Below, one piece after another: positions 5,403 to 8,392 of a DNA stretch of 8,392 bases. Position numbers and translations under genes: made by a program. A model generated the notes under the pieces. It worked only from the letters and a program-made list of their open reading frames with translations, searched no databases and had not been told where the DNA came from. Source of the DNA: Blastocatellia bacterium (GTDB taxonomy: Bacteria > Acidobacteriota > Blastocatellia > Chloracidobacteriales > JADJPF01); the NCBI GenBank assembly GCA_016789295.1, contig JAEUQL010000149.1, positions 1-8,392 of the forward strand, in the 5' to 3' direction. Numbering within the stretch: position 1 is the stretch's first letter; each line of letters opens with the position of its first letter.

Positions 5403-7595
5403 TTAGTTACTGGTGCGCTCTGATTGTCTATTTTCATCTCGTTTGTATGGACTGCCCAAGTAACGTTGTGCCATCTCCTGAGCACCATCGTAATTGTCAC
5501 CAAGCTCAACTGCTTTGTTATATTCTGCAACAGCACGCTCGCGGCTTCCCAAAGCATCATAGCAGTTCCCACGCCTGATGTGTGACCAGACTTCTACCCA
5601 GCGAGGTTGTAGATCTAACTCCAAAGCTTCTCCAAAGGCATCATTTGCTTTCTGATAGTTCTTCTGTGCAAAGTAGAGTAGACCAAGGTTATACCAAGCC
5701 CAAGAACTACTACGGTTGAGCTTTATAGCGGCTTGAAATTGCTGTTCTGCTTCTGGATACTCTTCTTTGCGAAAATGTTCTATACCACGTCTAACTACTA
5801 CTGATACTCTAATGAGATCAGACATTTTTAGTATCTTGCTATCTGGGTCAATAACTATGTCTATTGGCTTACCTTTTGATGGAAGGTTGAAATCAGCACT
5901 TTTACCGTCAAAATCAAGCGTGACTCTTTCTGAACCCCCTTCATAAAGTAACTCAATATCGACCGGCATTTTGAAAGAGTCTACATTCTGTTCAATGGAG
6001 CCACGTACTTTAAACTGCCCATCCTTTGTTTTAAGCATCTGGTAGTTGCTGGTAAATTCAGGAACTCCTGTAGAATCGATCCACTGGCCAAAAAAGTATC
6101 GCAAATTGCTACCTGTTACTTGATTTGCTACCTTCTCGAAATCGTTTATTCCAGCATTCTTGCCATTGTGCTGTTCATAATAGGTTCTCATTATGCGACC
6201 AAATTTCTCTTCTCCTACCAGGAGTTTCAACATACGGCAGACAAAAGCACCTTTGTAGAAGACTATTGAGCGGTAGGCTTCTGATTGATCATCTAGCTCA
6301 GCAGGGGCACGAGTGATAGAGGTCTGCGACTCAAAAGCGAGAGCACGCTCTAGAGACTGACGCGCTATCTCGCTAAATGCTGATGCTGTAGTCTCACTCT
6401 CTTGTAGAAAAAGAGCACTAAACTGTGCAAGACCTTGTGAAACCCAAGCATCATCAAACGATCTGAGTACCACAGCTTGACCCCACCACTGATATGCTAC
6501 TTCGCGATATAGATCCTCATCGGGTAGCCCATACTTAAAGAACTTCTCTGCAAGCAGACTAATGCCAGCCGTTGTGTAAGTGTCTAGAGACTCGTTGTCA
6601 ATCTCTGCTACAATCAGCCGTTTTCCAAAAGCATAGCTACCAAATTTCTCAGAATAGAAGTTGAGAGCGCGGCTCATCGCCTCTGCATATTTTTCTACAA
6701 ACCTTTCACTGCCTGGCTTGAAGTGGAAATCTATGTTTAATCCTTGGGAATTGATACTTTTTGAACCGTATTTTGCTATTGCAAAGGTTCCTCCAAGAAT
6801 AGGTACTTTGCTTGTAAAAGTGTGTATTGTTCTTGTAGCAACAGTCTGCGGTTCTGCAAAACTGCTCATTTCATTCTCAAGCTCTTCTACAGAAGGGCCT
6901 CCACGCTTTGCAGGACTTTTCTGAATAGGTTTTTTTGTAGGACGTGTCGTGTTAGTTTTAGGAGTTGCTTTTGTAGGATCTTGTTTTTCGGGTTGTGGCA
7001 CAGCAGGTGGTGGTGGTTCATAAGTTCTACTCTGTTTGTCATCAAAAGAGAAACCAACTACTGTTAGATCAGAAGGTACTATCAAAGAAACTTGATAGGT
7101 TGCTGTGTCTGAAGCATATCCGTGAAACGGAAACCATCTTGAAGCATAAGTTAAATAAGAACCTTCTGAACCTACATAGGCTAGTCTCTTGTTTGGTAGT
7201 ACTCCACCCTCTTGAGTCTGTAACTTACCTTCATATTTGAAGTTAAGGGTCACTTCCTGTCCCGCTTGTACTTGTCCACCAAGATCAACTTTTACATTCA
7301 GGGCATCCAAACTATCTTGAATAAACTGCAACTCTCGCCCATCTTGAGAAGTAACCTTTGAGACCTTTAGTGAGCCATTGATCTCGAAAATAGCAGACTG
7401 TGTAGCTCTAAGAGATCGAAAAGTTACTGTTGTATTCGCAGATATATTGTTTGTCTCTGGTAGCAATTCGGCTTCAATCTTGTAATCAATAATATCTATA
7501 AAATCGTCTTTCTGGCTGCTTTCAACTGTGTGGAAATTGTGCAGCAACAGAACTACTAGAACTAGGCTAATAGAAAGGCTACGAATAAACCTCAT
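5403..7595 (-). CDS. Secreted M1-aminopeptidase-like pseudoenzyme with C-terminal TPRs
   Basis: The 730-residue product (from ATG 7595) starts with a signal peptide (MRFIRSLSISLVLVVLLL; cut near residue 26), then an M1-type beta N-domain (about 32-185, with RWFPFHGYASD) and a Pro/Lys/Thr-rich linker (193-234). A thermolysin-like catalytic-domain relative follows (about 260-515), then a beta region and two to three TPRs (about 603-702). M1 zinc peptidases need HExxH-x18-E. Here the aligned segment is REVAYQWWG (364-372), and the residue exactly 18 positions after the tyrosine is Q387 (SQGLA in place of NEGFA). All three zinc ligands are therefore replaced, while the base Glu365 and the YKG tyrosine (Y447) remain. 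GAMEN is also absent. It is probably a binding or scaffold protein, not a protease. ATG 7595 has GGAG with a 6-nt spacer; ATG 7607 (AAGG, 6-nt spacer) is an alternative, and a TTG at 7688 would hide the signal peptide. Confidence 0.85.
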   Translation of the reverse strand: MRFIRSLSISLVLVVLLLHNFHTVESSQKDDFIDIIDYKIEAELLPETNNISANTTVTFRSLRATQSAIFEINGSLKVSKVTSQDGRELQFIQDSLDALNVKVDLGGQVQAGQEVTLNFKYEGKLQTQEGGVLPNKRLAYVGSEGSYLTYASRWFPFHGYASDTATYQVSLIVPSDLTVVGFSFDDKQSRTYEPPPPAVPQPEKQDPTKATPKTNTTRPTKKPIQKSPAKRGGPSVEELENEMSSFAEPQTVATRTIHTFTSKVPILGGTFAIAKYGSKSINSQGLNIDFHFKPGSERFVEKYAEAMSRALNFYSEKFGSYAFGKRLIVAEIDNESLDTYTTAGISLLAEKFFKYGLPDEDLYREVAYQWWGQAVVLRSFDDAWVSQGLAQFSALFLQESETTASAFSEIARQSLERALAFESQTSITRAPAELDDQSEAYRSIVFYKGAFVCRMLKLLVGEEKFGRIMRTYYEQHNGKNAGINDFEKVANQVTGSNLRYFFGQWIDSTGVPEFTSNYQMLKTKDGQFKVRGSIEQNVDSFKMPVDIELLYEGGSERVTLDFDGKSADFNLPSKGKPIDIVIDPDSKILKMSDLIRVSVVVRRGIEHFRKEEYPEAEQQFQAAIKLNRSSSWAWYNLGLLYFAQKNYQKANDAFGEALELDLQPRWVEVWSHIRRGNCYDALGSRERAVAEYNKAVELGDNYDGAQEMAQRYLGSPYKRDENRQSERTSN

Positions 7596-7666
7596 CGGAA
7601 ACTCCATATAAAACCTTATATTGAACTTGTCTATATTACCACAAACCTTCTGGTTAACTCTAAAGC

Positions 7667-7701
7667 CTGAAGATGGTTTAGGATGCAAGTCTGAAGATGG
7701 T
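7667..7701. repeat. Direct repeat of 11 bp upstream of the M1-like gene
   Basis: CTGAAGATGGT occurs at 7667-7677 and again at 7691-7701, 24 bp apart, in the spacer between the receiver gene and the M1-like gene. The 24-bp period equals eight codons in the frame that continues upstream of the M1-like start (PSSDLHPK / PSSG). This fits either a small tandem duplication or paired regulator sites. Confidence 0.35.
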
Positions 7702-7794
7702 GGGTTGCGATCTAGCAGAGAAGTTTCTAAAATTTCACCCCTCTTTCTTGTAATACTTTAAATATTTCTAACAACTACTTTTTCTTCTGTCTTA

Positions 7795-8178
7795 CTACTC
7801 TTCTGGCAGTTTTAAGTGTCCTCTAATCAGGTTGTAGACTTGGAGTGGGCTGAAAGGTTTTGTAAGATAGCCCGTTATCTTAAGCTCGTCTTGCTCTTCA
7901 TCGGATGGAGTCTCACCTCTGGCAGAAAGCATATAGATTGGGGTCAGATCGAAGCGAGAGTCTTGACGAAGTTTTTTACAGACGGAAATCCCATCCATGC
8001 GTGGCATTTCTATATCAAGAAATATCATGTTGGGAATCTGTTTACACGCAAGCTCTAATCCTTCTTCACCATTTGAGGCACTAAGCACACTAACTTCTTC
8101 ACTCCTAAAAAGCTCTGCAAATATAGCCACAATAAATGGCTGGTCATCAACGACTAAAACTTTAGGCTTTTCATTCAT
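7795..8178 (-). CDS. Stand-alone response-regulator receiver (CheY-like)
   Basis: This is a 127-residue cytoplasmic receiver domain with no output domain. All the active-site residues are present: the acidic pair D11-D12 (VLVVDDQ), the phospho-accepting D55 (MIFLDIEMPRMDG), S85 at the switch position (YMLSAR) and K107 followed by P108 (LTKPFS). It should accept a phosphoryl group from a histidine kinase and act through protein-protein contact, as CheY, DivK or Spo0F do. No kinase gene is in the window, so the partner is unknown. An insertion of charged residues after strand 4 (RGETPSDEEQDELK, 87-100) is slightly longer than usual. ATG 8178 is the first of two close in-frame or near-frame ATGs and has only a weak purine stretch (AGAAAG) directly before it. 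The M1-like gene starts about 200 bp downstream, so co-transcription is possible but not shown. Confidence 0.92.
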   Translation of the reverse strand: MNEKPKVLVVDDQPFIVAIFAELFRSEEVSVLSASNGEEGLELACKQIPNMIFLDIEMPRMDGISVCKKLRQDSRFDLTPIYMLSARGETPSDEEQDELKITGYLTKPFSPLQVYNLIRGHLKLPEE

Positions 8179-8242
8179 CTTTCTGGGTCAACCTGCGTAT
8201 CTAAGCTTTTAGAAAAAATAGTGCTGGCTATTTCTACTACAG

Positions 8243-8274
8243 TCTGCTTAAGTGGCTGCTGGCTCTCAAGCAGA
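8243..8274. repeat. Inverted repeat, 7-bp stem
   Basis: TCTGCTT (8243-8249) and AAGCAGA (8268-8274) are perfect inverted repeats around an 18-nt loop, about 65-95 bp before the receiver start. The word TGCTGGCT also occurs twice here (8222-8229 and 8257-8264). The function is unknown. Confidence 0.3.
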
Positions 8275-8332
8275 GTATGTCAACAGATTGCACAAGTTAT
8301 TTGTAGCAGTGCCAAGACAGGTATAACAGACA

Positions 8333-8365
8333 TCTTAGCAGGTTTCAAGGTTATGCCTGCTAAGA
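8333..8365. repeat. Inverted repeat, 10-bp stem (terminator-like without T run)
   Basis: TCTTAGCAGG (8333-8342) and CCTGCTAAGA (8356-8365) pair perfectly over 10 bp with a 13-nt loop. Neither strand has a T run after the stem, so it is not a standard intrinsic terminator. It may be an mRNA-end hairpin for an upstream gene or a regulator site. Confidence 0.45.
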
Positions 8366-8392
8366 CGGTTCTTAATCTGTTACCAAAAACCA

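Larger units (their letters stand above)
8179..8392. other. Upstream region of the receiver gene, with two inverted repeats
   Basis: No firm gene is seen. On the minus strand a frame is open from the window edge (8390) to TGA at 8282-8280. It reads 36 codons with a hydrophobic end (SVIPVLALLQITCAIC) and could be the tail of an upstream gene or chance. Two inverted repeats lie here (8243-8274 and 8333-8365). No convincing promoter was found. Confidence 0.4.

Noticed and set aside
5312..5572. 86-codon minus-strand frame across the end of the M1-like gene
   Set aside because: It overlaps the TPR coding region in another phase and shows no protein-like features.
6661..7240. Several plus-strand frames opposite the M1-like gene
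   Set aside because: They are shadows of the M1-like gene; one is rich in cysteine and tryptophan from the reverse of the proline-rich linker.
7596..7688. N-terminal extension of the M1-like protein from a TTG at 7688
   Set aside because: It would put 31 residues before a good signal peptide and lacks a ribosome site, whereas ATG 7595 and ATG 7607 both have one.
1..8392. CRISPR array, tRNA, insertion-sequence ends or phage genes
   Set aside because: No regularly spaced repeats, cloverleaf pattern, transposase motifs or phage-like proteins were seen on either strand.

Overview
The window is AT-rich bacterial DNA (roughly 40% G+C by eye). All supportable genes lie on the minus strand, so transcription runs from right to left. 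The source is a bacterium: signal peptides, Shine-Dalgarno sites and a CheY-like receiver are present. The gene set (a bacterial Tes/Mss-like radical SAM protein, a second radical SAM protein, a secreted M1-peptidase-like protein with TPRs) recalls Acidobacteriota, perhaps Blastocatellia. That is an impression from protein style, not a proven assignment.

Reading in the direction of transcription: a stand-alone response-regulator receiver (8178-7795); a secreted M1-aminopeptidase-like protein with C-terminal TPRs whose three zinc ligands are all replaced (7595-5403); a secreted protein of unknown function (5339-4413); and a GNAT acetyltransferase starting two bases after it on a TTG codon (4410-3934). 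A 10-bp intercistronic hairpin lies between the M1-like gene and the secreted unknown gene. These last three genes form a probable operon.

Next comes a 514-bp stretch without a conventional gene. It holds two very small overlapping reading frames: a 45-codon frame with one predicted membrane helix, joined by a TAATG stop/start overlap to a 15-codon frame that has a good AAGGAG site. Then follow two radical SAM genes separated by 311 bp: a 422-aa enzyme with a SPASM-like C-terminal cysteine set (3419-2151), and a large COG1964-type enzyme related to tetraether/membrane-spanning lipid synthases (1839 to beyond base 1, 3' end missing). The leader of the latter has a 6-bp hairpin directly before two tandem AAGGAG sites.

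The most notable items are the Tes/Mss-like enzyme (possible membrane-spanning lipid synthesis in a bacterium), the catalytically dead M1-like protein, and the micro-ORF pair upstream of the radical SAM genes. No rRNA, tRNA, CRISPR array, insertion sequence or phage gene was recognised.
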